Positions 26,756 to 36,868 of a stretch of DNA of 64,000 nt are shown here, piece by piece. Positions within the stretch are counted from its first letter, which is position 1; every line of letters begins with the position of its first letter. Under the pieces are notes generated by a model that did no database searches, had not been told where the DNA came from, and saw only the letters and a program-made list of their open reading frames with translations. This DNA comes from Bacillus sp. AFS055030 (GTDB lineage: Bacteria; Bacillota; Bacilli; Bacillales; Bacillaceae_G), in the NCBI RefSeq assembly GCF_002574545.1, contig NZ_NUGT01000020.1, positions 1-64,000 of the forward strand, given 5' to 3'. The translations under genes and the position numbers were made by a program.

Positions 26756-27535
26756 ATGTCTAACATTGAAGCAATTATATTAGGCATCATTCAAGGGTTA
26801 ACTGAATTTCTCCCAATCAGTAGTACCGGTCACTTATATATTGGTAGACATTTATTCGGGTTAGATGAGGCAGGTCTATTACTAGATACGTTAATGCATA
26901 TCGGTACTTTATTAGCGGTGTTTGTTTTTTACAGTAAAGAATGGAAAAGTTTAATAAAAAAACCTTTTTCAAAATTAACTTTATTATTATTTGTAGGAAC
27001 ATTACCCGCTGTAGTTGTAGGTTTATTATTTAAAGATTTTTTTGATGAAATATCTGTTTCAGGTAAAACGATCGGGTGGGAGTTTATTTTTACTGGTATT
27101 ATTTTATTTATTGCAGATAAAAGGAGAAAAGGCAAAAAGACGATGGAGGACTTGACATGGGTTGATGCATTATTTATCGGCTCATTTCAAGCACTTGCTA
27201 TATTTCCAGCGGTCTCTCGTTCAGGATTAACGATCGCTGCAGCCTTATTTAAAGGAATGGAACGAAAAAGCGCTGCTTATTTTTCATTCTTATTATCTAC
27301 TCCGGCAATTTTAGGTGGAATCGTATTCCAAGGAAAAGATCTTCTTGGTGGAAACGCGGAGCAAATTGCTTTTTTCCCGCTATTTCTTGGAACATTAGCC
27401 GCAAGTCTATTCGGTTATTTAGCCATTAGTTGGATGATCAATTTATTAAAAAAACAATCGCTGAATATTTTTGGTTATTATGTCATTTTTTTAGGGGTTA
27501 GTATTGTACTTCTTCAGTATTTGAAGATATTTTAA
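26756..27535 (+). CDS. uppP: Undecaprenyl-diphosphatase UppP/BacA
   Basis: Membrane enzyme (259 aa) that dephosphorylates undecaprenyl pyrophosphate to recycle the lipid carrier of cell-wall synthesis. It also gives bacitracin tolerance. Both signature regions are present: GLTEFLPISSTGHL at residues 14-27 and FPAVSRSGLTIAAALFKG in the middle. About eight membrane helices. ATG at 26756 follows AAAGGAG; the in-frame ATG at 26738 lies upstream of that site. It is a single gene. Confidence 0.95.
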   Translation: MSNIEAIILGIIQGLTEFLPISSTGHLYIGRHLFGLDEAGLLLDTLMHIGTLLAVFVFYSKEWKSLIKKPFSKLTLLLFVGTLPAVVVGLLFKDFFDEISVSGKTIGWEFIFTGIILFIADKRRKGKKTMEDLTWVDALFIGSFQALAIFPAVSRSGLTIAAALFKGMERKSAAYFSFLLSTPAILGGIVFQGKDLLGGNAEQIAFFPLFLGTLAASLFGYLAISWMINLLKKQSLNIFGYYVIFLGVSIVLLQYLKIF

Positions 27536-27557
27536 TGTGAATCGAGAATATTAACAC

Positions 27558-27595
27558 ACAAAAAAGCACAGGTAGTAATAAACCTGCGCTTTTTG
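27558..27595. terminator. Bidirectional terminator between uppP and ypeB
   Basis: AAAAAGCACAGGT/ACCTGCGCTTTTT stem, usable from both convergent genes. Confidence 0.85.
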
Positions 27596-27602
27596 ACTTT
27601 CT

Positions 27603-28925
27603 TTAAAGTTTTTTAACTTTTTCTTCATCACCAGTCATTGCATTAATATAGACATCATATGTATCGTGATTATATGTGCCTAAAAATTCATAAGTGAGAA
27701 CTTCTTTATTAAAATCATTTAAGATGACAGCTAATCGTTCTTCTTCAACTTTAACATTTTTATTAAGCTTTCCTCTTGCTTGCTCAAGTGTCAGCTTAGG
27801 AGTAGGGACTTTACGTACATGGTTAGCTGTAATATAGTTTTTAGCATTAAATCCGATGATTTCCCCGTTATCTAATGCAACCTTTAATTGAATGGCTTCA
27901 GGATAGATACGCACGTTATCAATTGATTTAACCATTTGAAGTACGCCAATTGTATCGTATTGTGAACTATCATAGACTTCCATGTTCTTATAGTTTTTTG
28001 AATTTAAATATTTTAAACCTTTTTTCACTGCATCGTCTAAACTGATTTGCTGTTTTGCGATTGGTCTATTTGTCATAAAGAAGATAGGTAAGCCTGCAGT
28101 CTCAGTGATTTCCATATACGTATCAGCTGTTGGGTTTTTATGAGCCATTGAAACTGAGTAAAAAGGTTCAAATCGATCATTACCGCTTTTACTTCTAGTA
28201 ACTTGAATTTTCGTAACGTTTTTAAGCGGTACAATGTCTTGAGCAATTTTTTTAGCTTCATTTTGATTAATTTTTTTACCAGTTAGTTTCTTTAAGCCTT
28301 TAGATTCTTCTTGACCATTCGTAAACGTAGGACCAAAATCATTGTCTGTCGTTGCTTTTACTTGCTCAATATGTTTAAAACCATTCACGATACTATTGTC
28401 TCGAGGTGCTTTTCGTTCTTCGGCCATTTGACCAACATCCATCCAAGTTAAATTTTTATTCATGATGTTTGTTTGCACATTCCGTAGGCCATTTTGAATT
28501 TTTTCTGCTGTTGAATACATATTTCGTAATGAACTAAATTCCTTTGAAGTTAAAGGCTGTTTATCTAAATCTCGAACTGCTGTTTTGTAGCTAAAGTTTC
28601 CTACTCCAGTTAAAAAGGCCTGTGTTTTATCAAAAGGCACAAATTTTAGTGGAAGTTGTGCAATGTCAGATTTAGCTTGAATCGAAAGTCGCCATACATC
28701 TGCTAAAGCAGGGGAGAGAGACGTTCTAGAATTCATTGCTAAAGTCGTACCAATTTTATCGTGTAACAAATCAATATCATATGTTAATTCATTAAAAGCT
28801 CTCTGATAACTATTTTCCGCTTTTAAGTTCATTTCTTTCAGCTCACGTTGTTGCGAATATCCCCAATAACCAGTTCCGATTAGAGCGGCTGCTAAAGCAC
28901 CTGCAACAATCCAACTACCTTTCAT
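27603..28925 (-). CDS. ypeB: Spore germination protein YpeB
   Basis: A 440-aa spore protein required for incorporation and stability of the cortex-lytic enzyme SleB. It has an N-terminal membrane anchor at residues 5-22 (WIVAGALAAALIGTGYWGY), the YpeB N-terminal domain, then PepSY-type repeats in the C-terminal half (for example DDAVKKGLKYLNSKNYKN). GAGGTG precedes the ATG. The gene lies 18 bases after sleB, the conserved order in Bacillus. Confidence 0.95.
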   Translation of the reverse strand: MKGSWIVAGALAAALIGTGYWGYSQQRELKEMNLKAENSYQRAFNELTYDIDLLHDKIGTTLAMNSRTSLSPALADVWRLSIQAKSDIAQLPLKFVPFDKTQAFLTGVGNFSYKTAVRDLDKQPLTSKEFSSLRNMYSTAEKIQNGLRNVQTNIMNKNLTWMDVGQMAEERKAPRDNSIVNGFKHIEQVKATTDNDFGPTFTNGQEESKGLKKLTGKKINQNEAKKIAQDIVPLKNVTKIQVTRSKSGNDRFEPFYSVSMAHKNPTADTYMEITETAGLPIFFMTNRPIAKQQISLDDAVKKGLKYLNSKNYKNMEVYDSSQYDTIGVLQMVKSIDNVRIYPEAIQLKVALDNGEIIGFNAKNYITANHVRKVPTPKLTLEQARGKLNKNVKVEEERLAVILNDFNKEVLTYEFLGTYNHDTYDVYINAMTGDEEKVKKL

Positions 28926-28943
28926 AATTACACCTCACTACAA

Positions 28944-29771
28944 TTATTTGCAAAAAATATGTTCACCAATTGTAAGAATAATAGGGCGGCCACGAATCCA
29001 TTTATTTGTTGCTGTTTTAGGATTGTAATAATAAATACATCCTGTAGTTGGATCCCAGCCATTTATCGCATCAATTACTGCTTTTTTAGCCTGTTCATTA
29101 GGTGTTAAATTAATTTGACCGTCAGCCACAGCCGTAAAAGCACCTGGTTGATAAATAACACCAGCTATCGAATTCGGAAAAGATGCATTTGTTAAACGGT
29201 TTAAAATAACTGCAGCAACTGCAACTTGCCCAATATATGGTTCACCACGTGATTCTCCATAGACAGCATTAGCCATTAATTTAATATCGTTATCTGTATA
29301 ACCGTTAGGTGCGTTTACAATCGGTTTATTATTTGGTTTTGCATTCGAATTATTAGGTTTATTTGTATCCGGTTTAGCCGGCTTGTTGTTGGAACCGTTA
29401 TTATTTGAATTATTATTTGCTGTATTATTAGATGATTTACCTTTATAATTCTTAGTTGCTTTTGTTAACATTTCTTTTAATTTTGTTCCTGCGATCCCAT
29501 CAACCTTCATACCAAATTCCTTTTGAAAATTACGAAGAGCCCAGTATGTATTCCAACCAAAAACCCCATCAGCTTTATCATCGAGAAATCCTATAAAGAT
29601 AAGGCGTTCTTGAAGCTCTCTAACATCTTCGCCTGTGGACCCTCGACTAAGTACTTGACTACTAAAAGCATTAACTTCTTTTTTAGGTAAGTAACTATTT
29701 AAAGTAATCAGTGAAATACATAGTATGCATAAGATAATAAATGCAGTTTTAATGTGGAAATTTTTTTGCAA
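28944..29771 (-). CDS. sleB: Spore cortex-lytic enzyme SleB
   Basis: A 275-aa lytic transglycosylase that degrades muramic-lactam cortex during germination. An export signal occupies residues 8-30. A peptidoglycan-binding domain follows at about 42-108 (SRGSTGEDVRELQERL), then an Asn/Lys/Pro-rich linker at 112-155 and the hydrolase_2 catalytic domain (NAVYGESRGEPYIGQVAVAA, with the catalytic Glu). Start is TTG at 29771, seven bases after GGAGG. First gene of the sleB-ypeB operon, expected in the forespore. Confidence 0.95.
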   Translation of the reverse strand: MQKNFHIKTAFIILCILCISLITLNSYLPKKEVNAFSSQVLSRGSTGEDVRELQERLIFIGFLDDKADGVFGWNTYWALRNFQKEFGMKVDGIAGTKLKEMLTKATKNYKGKSSNNTANNNSNNNGSNNKPAKPDTNKPNNSNAKPNNKPIVNAPNGYTDNDIKLMANAVYGESRGEPYIGQVAVAAVILNRLTNASFPNSIAGVIYQPGAFTAVADGQINLTPNEQAKKAVIDAINGWDPTTGCIYYYNPKTATNKWIRGRPIILTIGEHIFCK

Positions 29772-29931
29772 AATAAATCCTCCTTAATCAAATACATATA
29801 GGATTACTATTTGTAAAAAATTTCTTTTTATTAGTAAAAAGCGTAAAAATTGATATTAATTGCAAAAACAAGAAACGGATAGTTCGAGTTGAGCGGTCGA
29901 ATAGTAAGGATAGAAGCAAAAAGGAGGTATT

Positions 29932-30270
29932 ATGAAAAAAACATACAGAGCCATTTTCATTTTCTCATTCTTATTTTGTATTTTTAGCAATTTAAACCAA
30001 GCGACTGCAGAACCAGTTTATGAGCCTCCATATGCTAAATGGGGGAAAATCGCAGTTGAAAAAACAATCCAAAGATACCCGCAGTCGGATGTAATCGATT
30101 ATTTACACATAGGAAGAGAACAAAAATCACCAACCGTCTCAATCGAAAAATTCAAGTTATGGTTAAGAAGGAAAGATGGAAGTAGGGAATTTGGGGTATT
30201 TGTAAATGTAGAATTTGAAACAAGAACAGAGAGATACTTAGGAATTAGCTACACAGAGACGGATCGTTAA
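29932..30270 (+). CDS. DUF3889 secreted protein (YqzG/YhdC-like)
   Basis: A 112-aa protein with a cleavable signal peptide (residues 1-26, ending ATAEP) and the DUF3889 domain: YAKWGKIAVEKTIQRYP and FKLWLRRKDGSREFGVFV. Bacillus subtilis has two such proteins, YqzG and YhdC, with no clear function. GGAGGT precedes the ATG. A terminator follows at once. Confidence 0.8.
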   Translation: MKKTYRAIFIFSFLFCIFSNLNQATAEPVYEPPYAKWGKIAVEKTIQRYPQSDVIDYLHIGREQKSPTVSIEKFKLWLRRKDGSREFGVFVNVEFETRTERYLGISYTETDR

Positions 30271-30908
<638 letters not shown>

Positions 30909-30922
30909 TTATTGATTCGAAG

Positions 30923-31453
30923 TTAAAATGTTGTTCCTCGATAAACGAATGCTAAATCCGATCCAGGATATTTTCCAGTATAGATTAATTGTGATCGATC
31001 TAAAACGCGTACCCCAGCATCTGTAATTGCAATAGCACCAATTTCTCCTATATTACATTCTAGTGCTTTAATACGATTTATTTCATTTCTAATTTCTTGA
31101 ATCATCAACTTGGCAAATCGTTTTCGATACTTGTGGCTTTGGTTTACGATAATATTTGCCAAATAGATGTATACAGTTTCCCCTTTTTTATATGGGATAA
31201 TATAGTCACATAATTTGTTTTCATCTAACTCATGAACTAACAGCGCTTCGAATGTTGATTTTTCTAACGGAAAAAAAGCAATAAATCCTTGAATTTCTTC
31301 ATTACTTTCAAGCACGCGGTATATCTCCTGATTTCGTTCCCATGCGGCAGTCGCAAACTCGTTAGTTACTAACCAATCAGTTGTATACTCACTAGCATCA
31401 AGTTCGATCAGTCTGTCGAAATCATGTTTAGTTGCAAATCGTATTTGCTCCAT
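30923..31453 (-). CDS. GNAT-family N-acetyltransferase
   Basis: A 176-aa protein with the GNAT fold: N-terminal beta-alpha (IRFATKHDFDRLIELD), central strand YIYLANIIVNQSHKYRKRFAKLMIQ with a degenerate acetyl-CoA loop (normally Q/RxxGxG/A), and the C-terminal ITDAGVRVLDRS. The weak pyrophosphate loop makes the assignment less sure than for typical GNATs. It is monocistronic and its substrate is unknown. Confidence 0.65.
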   Translation of the reverse strand: MEQIRFATKHDFDRLIELDASEYTTDWLVTNEFATAAWERNQEIYRVLESNEEIQGFIAFFPLEKSTFEALLVHELDENKLCDYIIPYKKGETVYIYLANIIVNQSHKYRKRFAKLMIQEIRNEINRIKALECNIGEIGAIAITDAGVRVLDRSQLIYTGKYPGSDLAFVYRGTTF

Positions 31454-31535
31454 CTACTTCATCCTTTGTTTATAGAAAAAATTTTGGTCTATTCTTATTA
31501 TACGATAAACCCCATTCACAAATCTTTCCCAAATC

Positions 31536-31568
31536 AAAAACAGCCTAGCTTAAATTAGGCTGTTTTTA
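31536..31568 (-). terminator. Intrinsic terminator of the M23 gene
   Basis: AAACAGCCTA/TAGGCTGTTT with T/A runs on both sides, just past the M23 stop. Confidence 0.85.
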
Positions 31569-31589
31569 TAGTTTGTCCTAGAAAGATGC

Positions 31590-32747
31590 TTAAAAGTTAA
31601 TATATTTTGCAGGATTAACGGCGTTTGATTTTGACTCATTCCATTGTCCTTTATGCAATTCAAAGTGAAGATGCTTACCAAAAGAATGTCCCGTATTTCC
31701 CATCGTTCCAATTTTTTGTCCTTTTGAAACAGTTTGTCCCGCTGAAACTTGATAATTTTGCATATGAGCATAAACAGATGTAAATACTTTTCCACTAATA
31801 TTATGTGTAATAAAAACAACATTACCATAACTAGATGAATGGTAAGCTCGAATGACAACCCCATTTGCTACTGAGACAATCGGTGTACTTCCACTTTTAG
31901 CAATATCTATTCCAAAATGCGTTTCATGATCAAATGATCGATAACCAAATCCTGAAGATACATACCCTTGTGCTGGTCGAGTAAAATTACCACTTGAAAT
32001 TGAAGCGAGTTTTATTGCTTTTTCTTGTTCTTTTAATAGATCTTCCTGTTCTTCTAAACTCAAAATATCCTGTTCCTTTTCATCTAAATCATCTTTCAGC
32101 TTACTTAAAATAGCATTCATTTGAGTTTCTTGACTAATAAGTGAGCGTTCTACGTTTTGAAGTTCTTTTTTATCTTTTTCCAATTTAGTTTGAGTTAACA
32201 GAAGTTCATTCTTTTTTACTTCAACTTTTTCAATATCGTTTTGTTGTTCTTTAACGATGTCTTGATCAGCATTCATAAATTTACTAATAGCGTTTAATCG
32301 TTGAATTAGATCACCAATACCTTTTGCATCAAAAATAACGTCTAAATATGAGTTATTTCCACCCGATTTTTGTATTGTAACCAAGCGATTATTGATGATT
32401 ACTTGACGTTGATTTAAACGTTTTTGATATTCTTCTATTTCAGCTTGTAATTCTTCTATTTCTTTTTGACCATTTATTAATTCTGCAACTTTTTGGCTTT
32501 TCTTGATTTTTGTATTCTCGATTGATGTGTTAATTATATCTAAAGAATTTAATAATAATTCTTTCTGATCATTTAATTGATCCATCTCATTTTTTGCTTT
32601 TTGTGCTTCTTCTCGAACTTTTACTCGTTTATCTTGAATACTCTTAATCTTAGAATTTGCTGTATTCTCTGCATGTACACCATTTGGAAGTATTGTAATT
32701 GATAAACCTGCAGCAACTAATATTAATTTATTTATAATTTGTTTCAT
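31590..32747 (-). CDS. Coiled-coil M23 peptidoglycan endopeptidase (EnvC/CwlO-like layout)
   Basis: A 385-aa secreted cell-wall hydrolase. Signal peptide at residues 1-26 (ends VHAEN). Two long coiled coils rich in Lys, Glu and Gln fill about 30-245. The C-terminal LytM/M23 domain is complete, with zinc ligands in HFGIDIA (His and Asp) and HLHFEL (both His). Coiled-coil hydrolases of this kind are usually controlled by FtsEX or by self-inhibition. AAGGAG precedes the ATG. A WalR-type box at 32830-32846 suggests control by the essential WalRK system, as for cwlO and lytE in Bacillus subtilis. Confidence 0.9.
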   Translation of the reverse strand: MKQIINKLILVAAGLSITILPNGVHAENTANSKIKSIQDKRVKVREEAQKAKNEMDQLNDQKELLLNSLDIINTSIENTKIKKSQKVAELINGQKEIEELQAEIEEYQKRLNQRQVIINNRLVTIQKSGGNNSYLDVIFDAKGIGDLIQRLNAISKFMNADQDIVKEQQNDIEKVEVKKNELLLTQTKLEKDKKELQNVERSLISQETQMNAILSKLKDDLDEKEQDILSLEEQEDLLKEQEKAIKLASISSGNFTRPAQGYVSSGFGYRSFDHETHFGIDIAKSGSTPIVSVANGVVIRAYHSSSYGNVVFITHNISGKVFTSVYAHMQNYQVSAGQTVSKGQKIGTMGNTGHSFGKHLHFELHKGQWNESKSNAVNPAKYINF

Positions 32748-32780
32748 TATTATCTCCTTAAGCTTGACATATACCTATCT

Positions 32781-32871
32781 ATGTTAACTTAGCAATGTAA
32801 CAGTTATATGCAAATTAGACTACACTCTTTTTACAAGTTTTTTACAGGCTCTTTGCAACACAATAAAAAAT
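32781..32871. repeat. 91-bp repeat, copy 1 (M23 gene upstream region)
   Basis: This segment occurs again at 42477-42567 in the same orientation with six mismatches (85 of 91 identical, no gaps). It contains the WalR-type box and the promoter region of the M23 gene. Confidence 0.9.
32830..32846 (-). promoter_or_regulatory. WalR (YycF) box
   Basis: On the minus strand, TGTAAA-AAACT-TGTAAA fits the WalR consensus TGTWAH-N5-TGTWAH exactly, about 85-100 bases upstream of the M23 start. Confidence 0.75.
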
Positions 32872-32894
32872 CTACACCATATTTTAAAAGAAAG

Positions 32895-32947
32895 TACAAA
32901 AAAGGATAGAAATAGCAGATATCTTATCTGTTTTTCTATCCTTCATT
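32895..32947 (-). terminator. Intrinsic terminator of the VOC gene
   Basis: Minus strand: GGATAGAAA, a self-paired CAGATA/TATCTG top, TTTCTATCC and TTTTTT. Confidence 0.8.
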
Positions 32948-32968
32948 TTTTGTCATTTATTGTTTTAA

Positions 32969-33781
32969 TTATTGAAAGTTCCAATAACCATCAAACATTT
33001 CAAAAAAGAGATTTTGATTTGTATCAGTAAGGTTCACTAAAAAAGGTGTCTCCCCTTTTTCTTTTAAAACCTTAGCAGCTGGACCATCTCCAATTGGTGT
33101 ACAAAATAATAAATTAGTTCCATTCAAATTTAATAGTCTACAACGAGCATTGATTTCATGATCTGTGTATTCATCACCTTTTTGAAGGCCAAATAATTCC
33201 TCCCAAATTTCTACTGTCTTATCCAAATTATTGACGACAAAACCAATACTATCCAGTTTTGGTAGACCTAATAAGCGAGAACCGATAATTCCTTGGTCTT
33301 TTAACTCCGAATACCTTTCTTCATCTGATTTTTCCCATTCTATAAAAAATGGTAACTTTACATTTTTCTCAGGGTATTCAGGGAATAATAATGACCATCT
33401 GATTATCTGTCCATCAGCACGAACTCTCTCGCCGTTCAGCGGTCCAAATACTGTGAGTCCTTCTTTTTTAAGTTTAGTTGCTAGTTCTTCAATATGATTT
33501 GTTCGGATTGCTACTGTCGCTGGACCTTCCCGACTTTCATTTGCAAGCTGTTCTACGATTTGCGTAACTAATCGATTTTCCTCATGATTTTTTGCTATTG
33601 ATAAATTTTCAATTCCTAAAAATTCAATATAACTTAAACCAAAATAAGTTAGCGTATTATATGTACCCCAAGATTCATGACGTCCACCCTTCACAACATG
33701 AATCCCTCTTTGTTTTAAAGGTAAAATTGTTTTCTCTGGTTTCTTAAAAAACCAAACAAGGTGATCGAAGAATAAATCCAT
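32969..33781 (-). CDS. VOC-superfamily (glyoxalase-like) protein
   Basis: A 270-aa protein with two glyoxalase-like halves. It opens DHLVWFFKKPEK with the first metal His, has GGRHESWGTYNTLTYFG at about 32-48 and a second module beginning about residue 165 (LDSIGFVVNNLDKTVEIWEELFG). This matches the Glyoxalase_3-type proteins of Bacilli, whose reactions are unassigned. AAAGGAG precedes the ATG. It is a single gene. Confidence 0.82.
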   Translation of the reverse strand: MDLFFDHLVWFFKKPEKTILPLKQRGIHVVKGGRHESWGTYNTLTYFGLSYIEFLGIENLSIAKNHEENRLVTQIVEQLANESREGPATVAIRTNHIEELATKLKKEGLTVFGPLNGERVRADGQIIRWSLLFPEYPEKNVKLPFFIEWEKSDEERYSELKDQGIIGSRLLGLPKLDSIGFVVNNLDKTVEIWEELFGLQKGDEYTDHEINARCRLLNLNGTNLLFCTPIGDGPAAKVLKEKGETPFLVNLTDTNQNLFFEMFDGYWNFQ

Positions 33782-34019
33782 TATCGTACTCCTTTCCCTT
33801 TATTTTCTAGTTTCATTAGTAGATTTCTGCCTGCATGATCCTCGTTTTCGTCAAATTTTTAATATGTTAATAATACTTCCGCTTATCTATTAATGTTATT
33901 AGATAAATAAATAAGAGTAAACATTTAAGTAAGTACTCCTATTCATCGTTGACTCAATCATTCTCATCTGTCTTCATTTTTAAAATTTTAGGGAAATTTA
34001 TATACAAAAATGACCAACA

Positions 34020-34053
34020 TAAAAAACTCCTCAACAAGGCAAGGAGTTTTTTC
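34020..34053 (-). terminator. Intrinsic terminator
   Basis: AAAAACTCCT, ten-base loop, AGGAGTTTTTT; minus strand reading after the gene at 34055. Confidence 0.8.
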
Positions 34054-34054
34054 T

Positions 34055-34525
34055 TCATTTATTTCGTTCTAGGAAATCTTTAACCCCTTCGAAATGATTT
34101 TTCATTTTTCCATCGATTTTCTCAAGGAGATAATGTCGGTCTTTTGGAAGTGGACTATCGATTGTATGCTGTGGATCAATCGTGGCCAAAAAATGTCCGG
34201 AACTGATCTTGATTGATGATAAGTTATGAATGTGTTGCCCATATTCATAATGCACCCAATCGATTGCATGGTAGAAGGCATTCCCAATGATCATGCCTGC
34301 TTGGTATAAGAAAAGTTTACTTGTTGGAACTAGTAGTCCTACTAAGCCTACACCTAGCCCTATAAGTATCACATTCTTTCCTATTTCTTTAACCGATTTA
34401 TCGAACAGCAATCTTGAATTAGTAAACGATTGTACAGTTTTCATTTCGCTTTGAAAGTGTTTGTGATGATTCTCAATCACCAATTTTTGATCATATGGAT
34501 AATACGTTGCAAATCGCTTCATCAT
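34055..34525 (-). CDS. Hypothetical protein with a membrane hairpin
   Basis: A 156-aa protein. One or two hydrophobic segments at about residues 50-80 (VILIGLGVGLVGLLV, then LYQAGMIIGNAFYHAI) separate a basic N-terminal part from a soluble C-terminal part (SSGHFLATIDPQHTIDSPLP). No family recognised. Start is ATG at 34525 or 34522 after AGAGAGGATG. A terminator follows directly. Confidence 0.6.
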   Translation of the reverse strand: MMKRFATYYPYDQKLVIENHHKHFQSEMKTVQSFTNSRLLFDKSVKEIGKNVILIGLGVGLVGLLVPTSKLFLYQAGMIIGNAFYHAIDWVHYEYGQHIHNLSSIKISSGHFLATIDPQHTIDSPLPKDRHYLLEKIDGKMKNHFEGVKDFLERNK

Positions 34526-34799
34526 CTGACATCCTCTCTTCCATATAACACTCTTCTTTCATCACATGTCCGTCTATTAAACGATATGAGACAACTGATA
34601 AAAGATGTACATTTTAGTATAAAAAGAACAATAAAAATTCTTCGCATACTAGATACTAACCTTTTAACCAGTTTGATGTAGTCTTCTTGTTCCATTGAAA
34701 ATCTAATTTTGAAGAAATTTTCACCGTAACTGATAAAAGGAGCTGAGTAGTTTCAGCTCCGAAATATGTAACAATGAGTAAAGCATAAATTTTAAAAAA

Positions 34800-36128
34800 T
34801 TATTGAATCCGAAATTCATTTAATAAAATTTCTTCTGTTTGTGGAACGGTTATGCCTAAGTGCCAGCATCCTAATCCAGCTATATTATATTCTTTTACTA
34901 AATGAAATTTTGCAAGTAAACTTCGAGGGTCTTCAAACCATACTTCATGCTGTATTCCTTTTTTATCTAGATAACGAAACGCTGGTGCTGATGCCTCTTG
35001 ATCATAGTAGACTTGACTTTCATATTTCTTATAAGTATTTATTGCGTTTTGTGTAGAATAGGCTTTCCCTGTTTGGATTGCACCATTTATTGGCCAATCA
35101 TATGCATATTGAGGTATTCCAAGTAATATTTTTGACCTTGGAACAACACTTACTGCATATTCTAAAGATTTTCTCACATTTCGGATTGGGGCTATAGGTC
35201 CAGATGTACTCCCTGCCCAATGCCAGTTATACGCCATGATAAACATCTTATCGACATATTTTCCAATTGTTTTATAATCATAAGCATTATAGTAACTTGG
35301 AATATTATCCCCATCTTTTGGAGGCATAGCGATTATTAGTTCCATTTTAGAACGATGCAACTTTACAGATAATTCTTTAATAAATTGATTAAGATCTACT
35401 CTATCCCCAGGTTTAACCATTTCTAAATCCAAATTGATTCCTTTAAGGTGATTTTGATCTAATAATGAATAAATATTTGAGATTAGTTTTTTACGTAAGG
35501 TTTTATGATGAATCAAATTATGAATAAGATTTGGATCAAAACCTTTATCGCTAATATTAGTAAAGGTGGCATAAGGTGTTATCCCTTTATTCCAAGCATG
35601 TTTAATCGCACCATTATCTTTTACTTTTATCAAATGCCCTTGTTTAGTTGGATGATATTCAAAAATAAAAATACTTGTTAACGTTTTTTTATAATGATCT
35701 AGCATCCAATTATTCGTTTTTTTATTTTGAGGAATAAAATAAGTGCCCGTCCAAATTTTCTTTGATGAAATTGTCGGAATGAACAATTTTTGCCCAGGAA
35801 TGATATTGTCATTTGATAGCTTATTTTTGGATTTCAATAACTTAACACTAATTGAATGTCTGTAAGCAATATCCCATAAAGCTTCATTATTTCTCACATA
35901 ATATGTTGACCCTGGAATGATCATTGCTTGACCGATTACTAATTTGTCATTTTTTTCAAGTCCATTTAATTGAGCAAAGGTTTTAACATTTAATTTGTAC
36001 TGATTGGAAATTTTATTTAAACTATCTCCGGGTTTAACCTCGTATATGACAATTGCAAAAGATGTACTGGCTGGAAGTAAGAATAAAAATAAACACGTAA
36101 ATACTATCATAAATAATCTCTTATGCAT
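34800..36128 (-). CDS. LysM-GH18 spore-type peptidoglycan hydrolase (SleL/YdhD-like)
   Basis: A 442-aa exported protein: signal peptide at residues 1-25, two LysM domains at about 28-72 (YEVKPGDSLNKISNQYKLN) and 76-119 (YYVRNNEALWDIAYRHSIS), then a glycoside hydrolase 18 domain to the end. The catalytic strand KGINLDLEMV carries the conserved Asp-x-Glu. This layout is that of SleL/YaaH and YdhD, N-acetylglucosaminidases that act on spore cortex fragments. AAGGTGGG precedes the ATG. Confidence 0.9.
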   Translation of the reverse strand: MHKRLFMIVFTCLFLFLLPASTSFAIVIYEVKPGDSLNKISNQYKLNVKTFAQLNGLEKNDKLVIGQAMIIPGSTYYVRNNEALWDIAYRHSISVKLLKSKNKLSNDNIIPGQKLFIPTISSKKIWTGTYFIPQNKKTNNWMLDHYKKTLTSIFIFEYHPTKQGHLIKVKDNGAIKHAWNKGITPYATFTNISDKGFDPNLIHNLIHHKTLRKKLISNIYSLLDQNHLKGINLDLEMVKPGDRVDLNQFIKELSVKLHRSKMELIIAMPPKDGDNIPSYYNAYDYKTIGKYVDKMFIMAYNWHWAGSTSGPIAPIRNVRKSLEYAVSVVPRSKILLGIPQYAYDWPINGAIQTGKAYSTQNAINTYKKYESQVYYDQEASAPAFRYLDKKGIQHEVWFEDPRSLLAKFHLVKEYNIAGLGCWHLGITVPQTEEILLNEFRIQ

Positions 36129-36364
36129 GTTTACCCACCTTGTTATTAGACTATTGGATACGTAGTAACTACTGTTTTTATCATTTGCTTAATATGAAAA
36201 TTTTACTTAAATGTATAAAAAATAGTAAAAGAATCTAAAAAGACGTCATTTCTACGTTAATAACTCCCATATAAACTTTTTCTCCTTTAGGTACACTTTT
36301 ACTTTACAAGTTTCTAAATAAATCCATGGACAAATTCTAATACTTATCCTAAGAGGTGATCTGA

Positions 36365-36535
36365 ATGAGTAAATGGAATGAACAAGCTGCTGCTAATAAT
36401 AATTTGCCATCTAGCACAATCCGTACATCTGAAGAACTGTTAGGTAAAAAGAGAGAGCATGAATTTTCAGAAGATCTTTCTGATGGCGGAGAAAGAAACC
36501 AAATGATTGAAATGCTAAACAAAAATCCTAAGTAA
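36365..36535 (+). CDS. Small hydrophilic protein, 56 aa
   Basis: Good ribosome site AAGAGGTGAT precedes ATG 36365. The 56-aa product is hydrophilic, with Asn/Ala repeats near the start (EQAAANNNLP) and an acidic middle (EFSEDLSDGGERN). The following hairpin at 36548-36588 supports an expressed gene. Small proteins of this composition are common in Bacillus spores, but I cannot assign a family. Confidence 0.65.
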   Translation: MSKWNEQAAANNNLPSSTIRTSEELLGKKREHEFSEDLSDGGERNQMIEMLNKNPK

Positions 36536-36547
36536 AAATAAGTAAGT

Positions 36548-36588
36548 AAAAAGAGCTAATCGAATACTTTAACGATTAGCTCTTTAAA
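36548..36588 (+). terminator. Probable terminator of the 56-aa gene
   Basis: AAGAGCTAATCG, loop, CGATTAGCTCTT (12 bp); the T tail is short. Confidence 0.65.
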
Positions 36589-36799
36589 TTGTTTAAAATT
36601 TGATTTTTAAAATCAGATTTAATGCTTAAAACCGTTGCACGAATATGAAAAAAATAAAGGTTACCGCTGAATCTACTAGTTAAATGAATTAATTCGATTA
36701 TTAGCAATCTGTAAATGAATTTAAAGTACTTTTTTATTAAGTTAATAATCTAGTTCCTACTTTTCTCTCATTAAAAGATACAATAAATAATGAATTGTC

Positions 36800-36827
36800 T
36801 TTACAATTTAGTTTCTTATGATATACT
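36800..36827 (+). promoter_or_regulatory. Sigma-A promoter of the FHA regulator gene
   Basis: TTTACA (36800-36805), 16-bp spacer ending in an extended TGA, TATACT (36822-36827). Confidence 0.55.
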
Positions 36828-36868
36828 CTTTTTTGTTTAACTAGATTAGTTTTCAAAGGAGTAACTTC